Notes under the pieces: model-generated | What the model was told of the DNA's origin: nothing | The model's input: only the letters and a program-made list of their open reading frames with translations | Database searches by the model: none | Position numbers and translations under genes: made by a program | NCBI GenBank assembly: GCA_033964015.1 | Contig: CM066916.1 | Location: forward strand, 15,974,501-16,038,500 | DNA from: Scolanthus callimorphus | Taxonomy: Eukaryota > Cnidaria > Anthozoa > Actiniaria > Edwardsiidae | Length of the DNA stretch: 64,000 bases | Direction: 5' to 3' | Shown: piece after piece, positions 44,279 through 57,000 of the stretch | Position numbering within the stretch: the stretch's first letter is position 1 | How the letters are laid out: every line of letters begins with the position of its first letter

Positions 44279-45919
44279 GTGCCAAATTTGAATTTCTGGG
44301 GTAAACTTAACAGTATGAAACGGACATTAAACTTCTGGAAGTGCCGGAACCTCGCTCTCTCGAAGCTGATATATAATTGCTCTGCGCTCGTCGTGCCTAA
44401 AGGGTTCCCAGAGGCCGTAAATAAAACTATCCAGGACTTTGTTTGGGATAGGAAGCCTCCAAAAACCAAAAGAGCTACTATGATAGGGGAATATAGGGAG
44501 GGTGGACTACGCTTACCTAAAGGGTTCCCAGAGGCCATAAATAAAACTATCCAGGACTTTGGTTGGGATGAGAAGCCTCCAAAAATCAAAAGAGCTACTA
44601 TGATAGGGGAATATAGGGAGGGTTGACTACGCTTACCTAAAGGGTTCCCAGAGGCCGTAAATAAAACTATCCAGGACTTTGTTTGGGATAGGAAGCCTCC
44701 AAAAATCAAAAGAGCTACTATGATAGGGGAATATAGGGAGGGTGGACTACGCTTACCTAAAGGGTTCCCAGAGGCCGTAAATAAAACTATCCAGGACTTT
44801 GTTTGGGATGAGAAGCCTCCAAAAACCAAAAGAGCTACTATGATAGGGGAATATAGGGAGGGTGGACTACGCTTACCTAAAGGGTTCCCAGAGGCCGTAA
44901 ATAAAACTATGCAGGACTTTGTTTGGGATGGGAAGCCTCCAAAAACCAAAAGAGCTACTATGATAGGGGAATATAGGGAGGGTGGACTACGCTTACCTAA
45001 AGGGTTCCCAGAGGCCATAAATAAAACTATCCAGGACTTTGTTTGGGACGGGAAGCCTCCAAAAATCAAAAGAGCTACTATGATAGGGGAATATAGGGAG
45101 GGTGGACTACGCTTACCTGATTTTATTTTAATCGAAAAGGCTCTCAAAATCTCGTGAATCAAAAGGCTAAATACAGACATGGAAGAAACGTGGAAAGTGA
45201 TACCGTTATACGCCTTATCCCCTTTCGGAGGCAAGTTAATCTTCGAATGCAACTATGATGTGAAATCTCTGCAACCGCCCATCTCTGAGTTTTATTTTAC
45301 TTGTTTAAAATACTGGCAAAGTATCCGAAAACAGACGCTTTGGAACAACTTAAATATAACTTGCAAAGGGAAATCTCTCTATATTCCGAAACTGCATCGT
45401 GCCGGATTGACCTGGTTAAGGGATCGACATTTATCTAAATATAAGTCGCGCAATTTTCTAGAGATAAAAACCCTTGTAAGCGCGCTCCCGAAGGCTTGGA
45501 AACGTCTTATTCAACAAACGGCACTGCATCCTGAGACACCCACCACCAAAAGTGAGCTGTCGAAGGAAACTGCAGATATTGAAAAGTTATCGTGCTCATA
45601 TGTCACAAAGCTGTTAGTGCGGGAGCCGTTCGTTCCGCCAACTGCGCAAGAAAACTTGACCGATAAACACGGTATTGCGGTTGCGGATTTGCATTATTTC
45701 TATGAACTCCCATTCCGTGTTTGTATGGACACCAAACTGAGAGCTTTTCAATTTAAAATTTTGCATAACATTCTACCTTCGAAGGCTTTTTTGGCAAAAA
45801 TAAATGTGATTGAATCAGGAGGATGTCTGTTATGCGAGAAAAGCCAGACAATTGAACATCTGTTTGTCACCTGTCCTTGTGCCCAGAAATTTTGGGATAC
45901 GCTAAATTCTTGGGTTTGA
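44279..45919 (+). pseudogene. L1-type LINE ORF2 C-terminal part with internal repeat expansion
   Basis: One reading frame runs from 44279 to 45919 with TGA stops at 44624-44626 and 45155-45157 (the second in place of Trp before IKRLN). It encodes the segment after the reverse transcriptase (WGKLNSMKRTLNFWKCR, ALSKLIYNCSALVVP), then a 40-residue block repeated six times, then GGLRLPDFILIEKAL. The C-terminal zinc-binding motif of L1-type proteins follows (GGCLLCEKSQTIEHLFVTC). The endonuclease and catalytic core are absent. The order fits L1-clade ORF2. Confidence 0.8.
44401..45120 (+). repeat. Six tandem 120-bp units inside the LINE
   Basis: Units start at 44401, 44521, 44641, 44761, 44881 and 45001, each opening AGGGTTCCCAGAGGCC. 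They differ at a few sites (ATAGG/ATGAG/ATGGG/ACGGG; AAACC/AAATC; a TGA in unit 2). The length is a multiple of three, so both strands stay open. Confidence 0.95.
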
Positions 45920-45922
45920 CCT

Positions 45923-46709
45923 ATAGTCAGGCGGCTAAGCCAAATGATTGTGCGTTTTATGATAAAAGCATGAAACTTTCCAGTATGATTGGCCTATGGG
46001 TACTTGTCAATTTTTGATTGGGAGGCATCTCTGAAAATTCTTTTTACAGGAATTATTTAGACAACTCGCAAAGCTATTGTTCAGCCGCCATCTTGCCCTT
46101 TGTTATTCATGAGTTTCGCGGCACTTACTGTGCAAGTTAGTGAAGTGATTCTCCAGACTCTGCAGCAAAATCCCTGCAACTTTCTTTCATTCAGAGGCCA
46201 TGAATACCTTGGCACATATGGTCTATACTCTGGTAGCTATGTCGCAAGTTGATATTAACCTGTGTGCCGAAGAATGCCGATATTTTTCCTGATTTCCTAT
46301 CTCCGAAACAGTGTCTGACTGGGAATTCGAAAACATGTTTTCGTAAATAGAGGAAAACATCTAGAAAAGTAATTTAACTATCAAATGTTCACTTGTCATA
46401 TTCCTATGATCGTTTCTCTTCGCCATAAATCTTTAGAGTTTTGTCGATCTGGCGCTACACTCTATAAATTTATCTCGTAGAATAAGAACTCAAGTGCCAC
46501 GAGACTCATGAATAACAAAGGACAAGATGGCGGCTGAACAATGGCCGCCCGAATTGCCTAAATTATTGCTGTAAAAAGAATTTTCAGAGATGCCTCCCAA
46601 TCAAAAATTAAGAAGTACCCTCTGAAGTCTCAACCTGGAAAGTTTCATGCTTTTATCAGAAAACGCACAATTCGCAATAAAATTTGGACTTAGCCGCCTG
46701 ACTACTATA
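45923..46709. mobile_element. Non-autonomous element with ~170-bp inverted ends
   Basis: The left end (AGTCAGGCGGCTAAG, GTGCGTTTTATGATAAAAGC, ATGAAACTTTCC, GGGAGGCATCTCTGAAAATT, CCGCCATCTTG) is mirrored at 46500-46709. A TATAGT word lies at both ends. No coding. Related sequence (GAACTCATGAATAACAAAGG) is at about 55290. Confidence 0.75.
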
Positions 46710-47125
46710 CTAGCAATGAAAGTGGTACTATCGCAGACGAATATTTTGTTTGGATTAAAGTCAAACATCAGCAATCAAAAGTTTGACACTTTCAATTTCA
46801 TTGTGATCCTTGCCAAACACTTTATTTACAATCAAGTGATAACGATAAACAGGTTAGTTTTGCACATTTTCAGAATTTACTTTTTAATAGAATAGAAGTG
46901 TTTACGAATAACGATCGTCTCTCCCATTTCTGCGAAAAATGGGGGAACTTTAAAGCACTATCAGACTGAGCACGGTATCGCCTTTTCTTGCTACAAATGA
47001 AATTTACCAACAGTAAACAAAGACAAAAAAAATTGTAATAAAAAAAAAAACAAGAGAAAAGAAAAGGCATGTAATGTCCTTTGGTTTTGTAAAGTAGTGT
47101 AGTGCAGTGTTGTGTGTTAGTGTGT

Positions 47126-47159
<34 letters not shown>

Positions 47160-47971
47160 CTGAGTCAATAGCCCATGAGGCCGAAAAAAAATCCGCAATA
47201 AAAGCTAGTTTTCAGATAGATTACATTTCTGGTAAATAGGTTTTGGATAGGCTACATATCTAATAGGTATCTGCTCGACAGATAGCGCTTTGACAGTTAT
47301 CAGATAGGTGCTCCCTATCCACTAAAAAAGCCAGATAGATAGTGGATAGGAAAACATTACTGTCGGATCGTTAAAACTAGCTTTTAAAAACTGATAGTGA
47401 CTGATAGCTAACAGTTCAATGACCTCGATTAATTTCTTACCAGGCTGAAGAGTTAAGCGAAAGCTATAAAATCTTGCTTAAGAATGTCAATACAATAATT
47501 CGAAAACTAAATAATAGTATGAATTCGGTTTCTGGTTGTTTATGTAGATCACTGCTCTTATACACAACTTTCACAATGGCCGCCGCTCGTTTACATGAGG
47601 CATTACATTGTAAAGCTCTTGAAGATTTTGACGTGAAAACTATTCAAATCTATAGAGCTAGATGGCTTTACAAAAGATTTGTGGAATTGAGTTGAAAATA
47701 GCGATTGAGTTGATCTATAGCGCTAGATGGCTTTACAAAAGATTTGTGGAATTGAGTTGAAAATAGCGAATCTTGGACGAGATTACACCAAAATGAGGTA
47801 GAAGGGCTTCTTGTGAAAATTTCTTACAAAACTGCATTTCTGAGATAATCTAATTCCATCAATATTAATCAAATTATACATTTTGACTATTTTTTTCGTT
47901 TTATTCTATAATGTTATTGAAACACCGTGACATAGCCCAGTGACTGTAGCAACGAATACTACCTTCTAAAT
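46710..47971. other. Non-coding region left of the glycosyltransferase-like gene
   Basis: No supported gene. GATAG-rich words occur at 47210-47410. A 65-bp period direct duplication lies at about 47649-47772 (CTAGATGGCTTTACAAAAGA twice). Confidence 0.45.
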
Positions 47972-48031
47972 ATGTCAACGTTAATTATCTTGTCAAAATA
48001 TAGAGAAGTTGAAATCAATTATAATTTTAAA

Positions 48032-51000
48032 ATGAGAGCAGAAACGTTGTGTGTGGCGTTGCCATTGCTGTTTTTCCCTTTGATGGTTATTCTTTCTCTA
48101 TTTCCCTATCTAGGTAAGTCAGTCATGCCTATAGTTGCGCTTTTATATTTGAGTGTAGAGGAGATGAGCTAAATATACTGCTTCCTGAAATTTACAGGCA
48201 AGCACTATTGTGTTGTATACATCTTTGAAAATGATGCTCTCCCCCCCCCCCCCCAAAAAAAAAAAGAGTAGAACACGGAGGAAACCTGTTTTAACGGTTG
48301 ATCTTCACCTTGAAGAAGATCATTTAACATGATCGAAATATAGGTGCATCATCATCATCAGTTTTTCCCATCTGGCACGGGATCGGCCCTAGGGCGCGGC
48401 TGCTTGGAGAGCGGTGGAAATCTAATCTCCAGCATCCGCTCGAAGTCTTAATTTATCATCATCGTCTTAAGGGCCTGTTGTTTGCTGACCCCTAGCCTGT
48501 CTTCCACTTTCCTCCACGACCTTCGTTTGTCAAAATATAGGTGCAATCAAACTAGTTTACAAGAAGTTTCCTCGTTTAAAAAAAAACCGTAAACCATTAT
48601 CTGCAAAACCTAACAGTCTTTCAGCCCTGCGACAAAAATGTTCGTTTTATCGCATAACATTAATGACACGATCTCATGATTGCAAAAAGAAACATTAAAA
48701 TTGGAGCAGGATATTATAAACATTCTTTTTATCTTTAATTTTTATTTGAGGCTGACCCCAAACCGAATATTCTTGATATTTCCAAGCTTTGAGTCAGCAT
48801 TCATTGTTCTAGCTACATGTTGCCACATCAGACAAGCCAGAATGTTTCTTTGGCATGAGAAATACACCGATTGCCGAAATATATTACCTCATAATGTATG
48901 TGTTTGATATTTTCGTTAGAATTGAACAATTGATTAGAAATCTTCGGGTGTGTTTGTTGCTCGGACATTTTGAATTCCAATTGGAATAACAGCCCATTTG
49001 GTGATTCATCAAGCGAAGACGGGATTAATATGTTTGATTTTTTTTCAAAACTTGCAAGTCCAAAAATGAAGGGACAATAATTGATGTACTAGTGAATGGT
49101 TTGTTATCGTTCGTTCGTTCGTTTGTTTGTTTTAATTGTAATTGAATATTAGACTGAGAAAAAGTGCGGCGGAAGAGTGTAAAATAAACATGTTCAGTGG
49201 TTTTGATTGTTTGACGAGTGAAGCTTGTAGACTCTTCCTAGGGTGTATTCGACACCAGAATTTCCGTGTCGAATTTATTCAATCACAAAACTCAGAAAAA
49301 ATGATACTCGTTTATGGATAGACGTTTCGGATTCCACTCTGAATATTTTTTTGAAAACTCGAAACGGTAACTCGCAACTTTAATTAGCTTTCCAGCCTCA
49401 TTATTATTCAACTTTGTAAACTTAGCTTAGCTCTTCGCATTTACAGTGTGTTGCCCAAACTCCGGACGGTACCCAACCTCGGACACTTTGCATTTAACGT
49501 ACAATATTTTAAAAACGCAAAAGAAATTTAAGTTTTGATAGCGCACAAATCAACAACCAACTATCATTCTCACTTGTAGTGCATTTTTTACCTGCTCGTC
49601 GTCTTTTCATGCGGGAGAATTAAAGTTTTGCTGAGACAAGTTGTAGCGCATGTGGCTTTAGTTTGAATGCTAGCGGCTCCGTGAGTGTATCTTTCCAATT
49701 TGTATCAGTTCTACTATCTTTTGCGTAAAACAAACATTTTGCTTTTTGGTTTAGAAAGGGAGTTATATAGTAGCTCTTTCTAACCCAAATGAAACCTTTG
49801 TGTTTCCGCTTGTAATTAGGAAGAAATCACGTTTCATACTGTTACTGGAGTTTTTCACGAAATGAACCCATCTTCGGACGCAAATATACCACTACCTTAA
49901 TTGTGTCTAAAAAATGACGAGAGATTTATAATGACTCCATTTTGCAGGATTTAGATACTTAATAAGTGTATAGTATTGGCCGGAGTATTGTTGTAATGTT
50001 ATTTAACAGAAATCTCGAGAAAATACTGCAAGAGCGAACAACGTAATTAAAAAGTATGAGAAGAAGTTATGAATAAGTTGCATTTGAAACGTCGCGTACC
50101 TCAAAAATTGGTAAAATATTCTAGTTTACTCGTCAGATACTATTTGGCTTGCTTCTTAGCAATAAAGTATTACATTAATGTTCATAATTAGAAAACTTTC
50201 TAGCCTTGGCCGCTTTTAATACGGCACAAAGGGAATTTAGAGATAAATATCCGCAGCAAGCCGAGGGCTAATTAGTGTAATCAATTCTTCGCATGTCAGC
50301 AGCTAAAAAATATCGATACCAACCCAGAGGAAGACCAAAACGTTAAATTTGAAGATTGTTCTTCTGTTAAATGAGCTGAAGTTTTCTGAAATTGAATGGT
50401 AGAAATGCTAAATATTAAAATAATTACATTTATTTCAACGAAGCGGGTTAATTAGAAACGAAAAATAAGATAAGCTCGTTAGGCAACAACAACAAAAATT
50501 ACCCACTCCAGTTTTCTTTCATTTGCGATTCTTCGCTCACAATAAAGTTATATAAGTAGACACAAATGTTGAATACAATAATGTTAGCAATTTGAACTTG
50601 ATTGATAACACATATATACAAAGAGAGTGGTGAAAATAATTTGTGCAGTTAGTGTCCGGAGTTTGGGCAAATTGTCCGTAGTTTGGGCAATTTTGAACAA
50701 CAGAATTTTACCGCACAGTTACTTATCATTTAGAGAAAAATGGGAGTTTTTACGCTGTTTACACCAGAAAACAGTTTTACTTACCGCTTACAAACTTTCA
50801 AACTGTTGCGACTTATTTTCGAAATGTTATAGCGCTAAACGCAAAAAGCGTCCGGAGTTTGGGCAACACACTGTATCTAGTTAGTACCATGACAGTGGCG
50901 TCAGAATGACACCGAAACGTCGGTTTATTTCACTTATATTTATCTGCACGGTTAAAAACATCAGCTATTTAGAAATAGAAAATACATTTATAAAAAGTGC

Positions 51001-54000
51001 ACTGTAAAACTGCTGTTTTACAAGTTTGCCGTATGGGAGTCTGGATTTAATAACAGGATTCTAGTCCCCTATTGGCAGAGATCCCTCCCGAATTTCGAAC
51101 CTCACTAGGGAGGCTGTTCCACCTGAAAGCCCCACTGTATCTGGCTTTTTTCATGTAGTTGGTGCAAGGCTAAGGAAGGGCAAGTGTGTTTTCTGAGTTT
51201 CTTAGGGTCGGGAGTAATGTGTATTGCGCTTCTAGGCAAGCTGGACTGCCAGCTCTCTAAGAGAAATGAAGCGAGAAAATGGTGGCGAGAATTCAGACAT
51301 TGAATAAATAGTAATAAATAATAATGAAATTAAATGTTTGAACATCCCCTCGATCTCAGTAACTCTCCATATCATACTCAGCTCAATTTCTACACCCGAG
51401 AATGCCACTCAATGTCTGAGTGACGCTGATAAGATATTTTTCAATTAGAGCATTCACGCACCTTTCTCGACGATGAAGAATTTCCCGCGGAAGATGAATG
51501 TCTTAGAAAGGAATCCATTAAAGGAAAAGAGGTATGTTGTAGCAAACTACTTGACTGTAAGTAATCAAGGCGTCGCAGGCATATTTATTATATTTTTTTG
51601 TGTTGGACTATGTGTGCATCGTGTAGTTCTGCCCATAAAACAAGGATTTTCGTATCAATCAATCCAAAATAGTTTACAGCTTACTTTCGGCAACCATACG
51701 CCGGCTCCCTTCGTCATAATGATAATAAAAATAAATCGATTTATTTACAATACTACATTTCGAAAAATATATTTCTAAAACTTCTTATTAAAGAAACGTC
51801 TTAAGACTTTTCTTGAAAATAGCTGGTGAAGTGCCAGGCTAATAATAATAATAATATACATTTATATAGCGCTTATACGACCGTTCTAAGCGCTTTACAA
51901 CTAGAATGACATAAATAAAATGAAAAATTATAATATAGTTAAAACAAAATAAAATTGAGTAAAATCGTAACACTTAATAAAATAAAAAATAAAAAGAGAA
52001 ATGGCAATTACATGAAGTGTAAAATGATATATGGTAAAAACAGGGTTAAAATAAGTAAAAATCATAAAAGCTAAGATAATACTAATTAAAATTGAGCCTA
52101 AAAAGATGAGTTTTCAGCTTAGATTTAAATTCTGTTATGCTCCCTGCACCCCTTACACTCGATGGGAGCTCATTCCAGAGCCTGGGTGCGTTTGTAGAAA
52201 ATGCCTTGTATCCATAAGTTTTCAGATAGGTGTAGGCTTTCTCATATGAAAGGACAGAGCATTCCACAGTCGCGCGCCGCGGACAGCTACGTCGAAAGCT
52301 CTTCCCCCATAGGTCTTCTTCCGCTATAGATAAGGCCTGGGAACAGCAAGTACAGACAGATCGGATGCCCTGGGACTATGACTAGGGACGTACTGAGATA
52401 ACAAATCACTAATATAATAAATGATTTTAAAAAAACAATGTGGCTATGTAAGAAGTTACATTATGGTCTAGTAGACAGGGGCAAGCTTTAGTTCCGATCC
52501 CGGTTGATGACGGGGGCGTTCTGGCGGATTGCAATTGCCTCTTCTCTTAAGCCAATTAAGCCTGCTTTACACAGTGTAGTAAGCGGAGAAGCAGGCGACG
52601 ATGTATGGTCTTTCGTCAGTGTGAAAATGCATTTACGGAGACGAAGCGTAAGCGTAAGCGACGGAGACGATGGAGATGTAACAAAAAGGAAACCTTTCGT
52701 TCTGCTTCTTTCTGGCTAACTTCTCCTCCCTCTCCGTCATTGAATTTTCACACGTCTCCGCTTACTTCACTGAACAACTTCGACGACTTTTACAGCTACT
52801 TCGCCGTTCTTGGAGTTTGGCAGTTGGGTTTTTCTGCGTTCTCCATCAATGCAATCCGTATGAGCCAATCAGATCCTTGCGCAGTGCATTTGTTTGGCTT
52901 CCCTTGCGAGACATGTCGCGACAGAAACCAATTCACTGCACTAGGCGAAACTGAGCAAGGACCCGATTGGCTCACTGGTTTGATTGACTACACAGAAAAA
53001 CTCAACTGCCAAAAACTGTTTTGAACGCGCGGGTCGCGTGTTAACTGAAACAGATGTGATTGTAATTCTATATAATGTCCACAGCACACTGGAAAGCTGA
53101 CTCTTCACAGATGGTTCCTCAGTTGTAGTTGTGGTGAAACTATCGATGGTGGGATGCGGATTTACACTAGGTTCCCACGTGATCCTGAGGTATCTTTAGT
53201 TACTTAAAGTGGGCGTTTTACATGCCGATACGCTTCCATTTTTTAGTGTTAATGAGTTCCACTGCGAAACCTGGGGTCCGTTGCATGAAGAATGAACGTT
53301 TTAATTTAATAATCAGGTGGAAACTACAATCAACTCCACGGAGTTCCTCCAAGACAACAGAAAATACAGCAATCGAATACTGGGATATATCACCCCCCAG
53401 ATATCAGGTATACTACCCCTCTAAATACGTCAGTTTGCTAAGGGATAACGCACTTCTCGTGAAAAGTAGAAATAAACTTCCGTTCTTGAAATTAAATTAA
53501 ATTACGTTTTACAAGAAATAAAGTTCTACATCATTATTTTCACACTCGCACTCGCAATTTTTAAATTCATTATTCGATTTTTGTGAGTATAATAATATAC
53601 TTGACGCGATTTTGTGTCGAATTTGAGGACGAGAGAGATACGATTTAAGAAAATTCAAAGCTTCAGTCAAAGATTCTGCCGACAGTCGACCCATTTGCAG
53701 GGTTCAGACGGTCCTGGAAAAACCTGGAATTCTAAAAAAAGTCATTCCATGCCTGGAAAAGTTCTGGTCTTCTAAAAAGAGTGTGCTTAAAGTTCATGGA
53801 AAAGTCTTTGAATGACATGGACTTTTAGAATGATGAGATTCGAGACTTAATTAAATTTTTAGTATGTTCTGTTGAATCAACACTCTTCATTATTTTTGGC
53901 AGATGAAATGAATAAATCATACTTTTAGTTTATATATTTCTCGTTTTTTTTTTTGTCCTAGATTTTCTAATTTTGTCCTGGAAAAGTCATGGAATTTCAT

Positions 54001-57000
54001 TAGTGCTTTCTTTTGTGAACCCTGATTTTTTTCAGACAAAATTCAGATATTGTATAGTGCAGTTTGGGTTTCAACATTACTAATACCGATTACATATTAA
54101 CCATTCTAGGCTCCTATAAATTCGCTGTCAGCTCCGATGATTTCTCAGAACTGTGGCTCAGTACAGATTCAAGTCCCAAAAATGTAGATCGCATTGCTTA
54201 CGTTGGAGAGGTGAGTATTGTGAATCAGTTTAACGAGGCAATTATGATTCCTGGATTCATTGGCAATTTTCTAAATTTGTCCTTCCAATCAGGAGAATGG
54301 TAATGGAAATAGAGTCCCTGGACTGAGAGAATTTACTCTATACAAGTCGCAAATCTCCAAGGCAATAACGTAAGATATCAAATCACTGATCGCGCCTCCC
54401 TTTTGCCGACCTTTCCTTCCGGAGAGTGACGCAAATCTTTTAAAGCAAAATCATTAATATATTAATTGATTATTTTTCACAGTCTATCCAAGGGGCATGA
54501 TTATTATGTTGAAGTACTACACCGTAACGCGGGAAGGAAAGGATATGTAACACTGGCTGTAAGTCGAGCGAATTAACGCGGGCCGCGGGTAGTCATTTTG
54601 TTATTCTTGGGTTGCAAGTGACGTCACTGGGGGTCAAACTGGTGGTATAGAACAAAAGAAAGTTCATTAGCTCCCATTGTTCAGGGCACCAGCATGACCG
54701 CCACGCTATTGTAGTTTAATTCCCAAAGGAATGGTTGCAACCCAAGAATTAAGACTTTTGTGAAACTCGCACCTGTAGAGAGTCAGCCTCCTCAACAGAG
54801 ACACACGTTTTTGTTTTGGCACAATAGAGAAGTTGATTAGTACAATTAATGAATAGATGTCATAAAAAACTGATAAAGAGATTATTACATGGCAAGAACT
54901 TCATATCGTAAAGAAGATATCATAAAAAGATATCATAAAAAAGTGATAAAGAGATTATTACATGGCAAGAGCTTCATATCGTTTTATGCGTTATTGGGGG
55001 GAGGGGGGTTCGATGTCACTTACTCACTCCTGTGATAGCTCGATATTAGCATTCATCATCTCGATTAGAATTCATCCATCCAATCCCTCTCAGATTGAGA
55101 TTTGTTGAGATTTGAAAGGTTTCAAGAATGCGACCAACAAATTCTAAAAAAGATCGAGATAATTGGTGACTCATGTGTCGAATGTGTAAAAAGAAGCTTG
55201 TCTCTGTAATTTTGGCATCATATTTCTTCCTAGTACTGTGCTATACTCTATAAACACGGACGATGGAAGATTTCACTAAGTGCCGCAGAACTCATGAATA
55301 ACAAAGGATTCAAAGATGGCTGCCAATGGCAAAACAATGGTTCACATTTAAACTGTTCTAGCTTTCGCTACGAATAAAATTTAGCGTGCCTCCATATCTT
55401 ATCTTCAATAAAATACTGAAAACTATTGACATGCAAAGTTTGGTGCCTTTAGCCAAAAATGCGCAATTTTTACGCTAATCCTCCGGACTATTACCTACGT
55501 AGAGAAGGAGAACGCTTTTAACTCCGAAACTGTTTTTGTTGATTACAGTGGCAGCAGCCTGGGTCTGCGAACAACTTCACTCTGATAAACCCGGACTTAC
55601 TGTCGACATACTTTGGTAAGAACAAAACTGTAAAGCGTAGGCCACTAGTGTTTAATTTTGTTGAGCAGTCGCAAAGATTTTTGAAATAGATGCAGATAAT
55701 TTCTGATTTTCTTGGTGTTTCTTGTCAACGAAGTTTACTGACAATGAACTTCGGACAGGAAAAAGCAATCCGCACTTTCCTTCCAGAAAGATCTTCCGAT
55801 GGGCGTCTCCTATTCGCCAGACCTTTGGTTCATTGATTTGTATGTTTTGTTCACCCTTAAGGTGACTCATTCGAAATTCAAAATGCACCCAACTGTGTCT
55901 AGAGCGCAAATCTGCGTCGCCAAACTCAAGGCTATAACTTTTGTGTCTTTTCCTCTATTGGTTTAATTCTTTTTTCAAGTCCTACCTTGATGATGTATAA
56001 ATAAGTTCTTAATAACCGATCTTCTTGGAAACATTGTTAGAAGTCACAATCTAGATTTTGTGAGGCCCTAATTTCATATTCAGGTCGTACTAGAAAACAA
56101 ATTTGCCGGTTTTTTTGGCTCAAACTCCAGGAATCGATTCCAGTTGAAATAATCTCAAATCGAGCTAAGTTACAGAAAATTCGTCGGAACAGAAACGCGG
56201 TAATAAAAATGCCGTCAACTTTGGCCAAATAAGAAGGCTGATTCTGCTCGGCTTCAATTGAATTTTAATAGTGCTCCGAAAACTCATTATTTGGGGCTCT
56301 TCCTTCGGCACTATATTGTATAGTAATGTATTAAACTTTGCGGAAGGTCAGATTGTAAATACGATGAACTACTAAAGTGTTGGAAAATTATTTACCGAGG
56401 AAAGAAATCGTGAAAGCGCAATGAATTTATTACAAGAATGTCGCGTTAAAATGTGTTGTTATTACGTAGTATTTCTTGCTAAGATATATATAGACGTTAA
56501 CCTTGTGGCAATGGTAAACCTTTGTAACCAAGTTTGACCATTATGTGTGCTTAGTTTACAGTTGACGCGGTTTCCATTGTTATTTGTAGGGAATTAACTC
56601 GGATAATGGCTCTCAACAAACTAAAAGTCGGGGAGGGATTTGAATTCTCCAGGGAAAGGTTGGGGTTGATCAATAGAATTGAATTGAATTTCTAGGTAAA
56701 TATATTGCTCATTATGGATTCATAGGTAAATATATAGCTCATTATGGATTAATAGGTAAATATCTGGATATTTACCTATGAATCCATAATAAGCCATATA
56801 CTTACCTGTAAATCAATAATGTGTGGTTCCAGAAAATACCCCCCCCGGAAAAGTGTTGAAAAGTGACCCCCCCACCTCTCTGGAATTCCCGAAGAAAAAT
56901 ACAGTATTTGTATGGAAAATATATCCTTTCCTATTATCCTTCCTATGGATAATTTCTGGAACCACACAATAAGCCATTTTTACCAAGACTTCAAGGGGCA

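Noticed and set aside
44119..45252. 377-codon minus-strand open frame with repeated Ser/Pro-rich units
   Set aside because: It is the complement of the 120-bp LINE array. The unit length is a multiple of three, so the opposite strand stays open by chance; the plus strand carries the recognisable LINE protein.
52605..53024. 139-codon plus-strand frame in an intron of the PA14 gene
   Set aside because: An Arg/Lys-rich start from GACGAAGCGTAAGC-type repeats and no family; its 5' part overlaps inverted CGGAGACG/CGTCTCCG words. It did not supply the missing exon phase.
55652..55909. Minus-strand frame extending into the TTAA element's arm
   Set aside because: It crosses a transposon boundary at 55857-55861, so part of it is mobile-element arm; no motif or splice site supports it.
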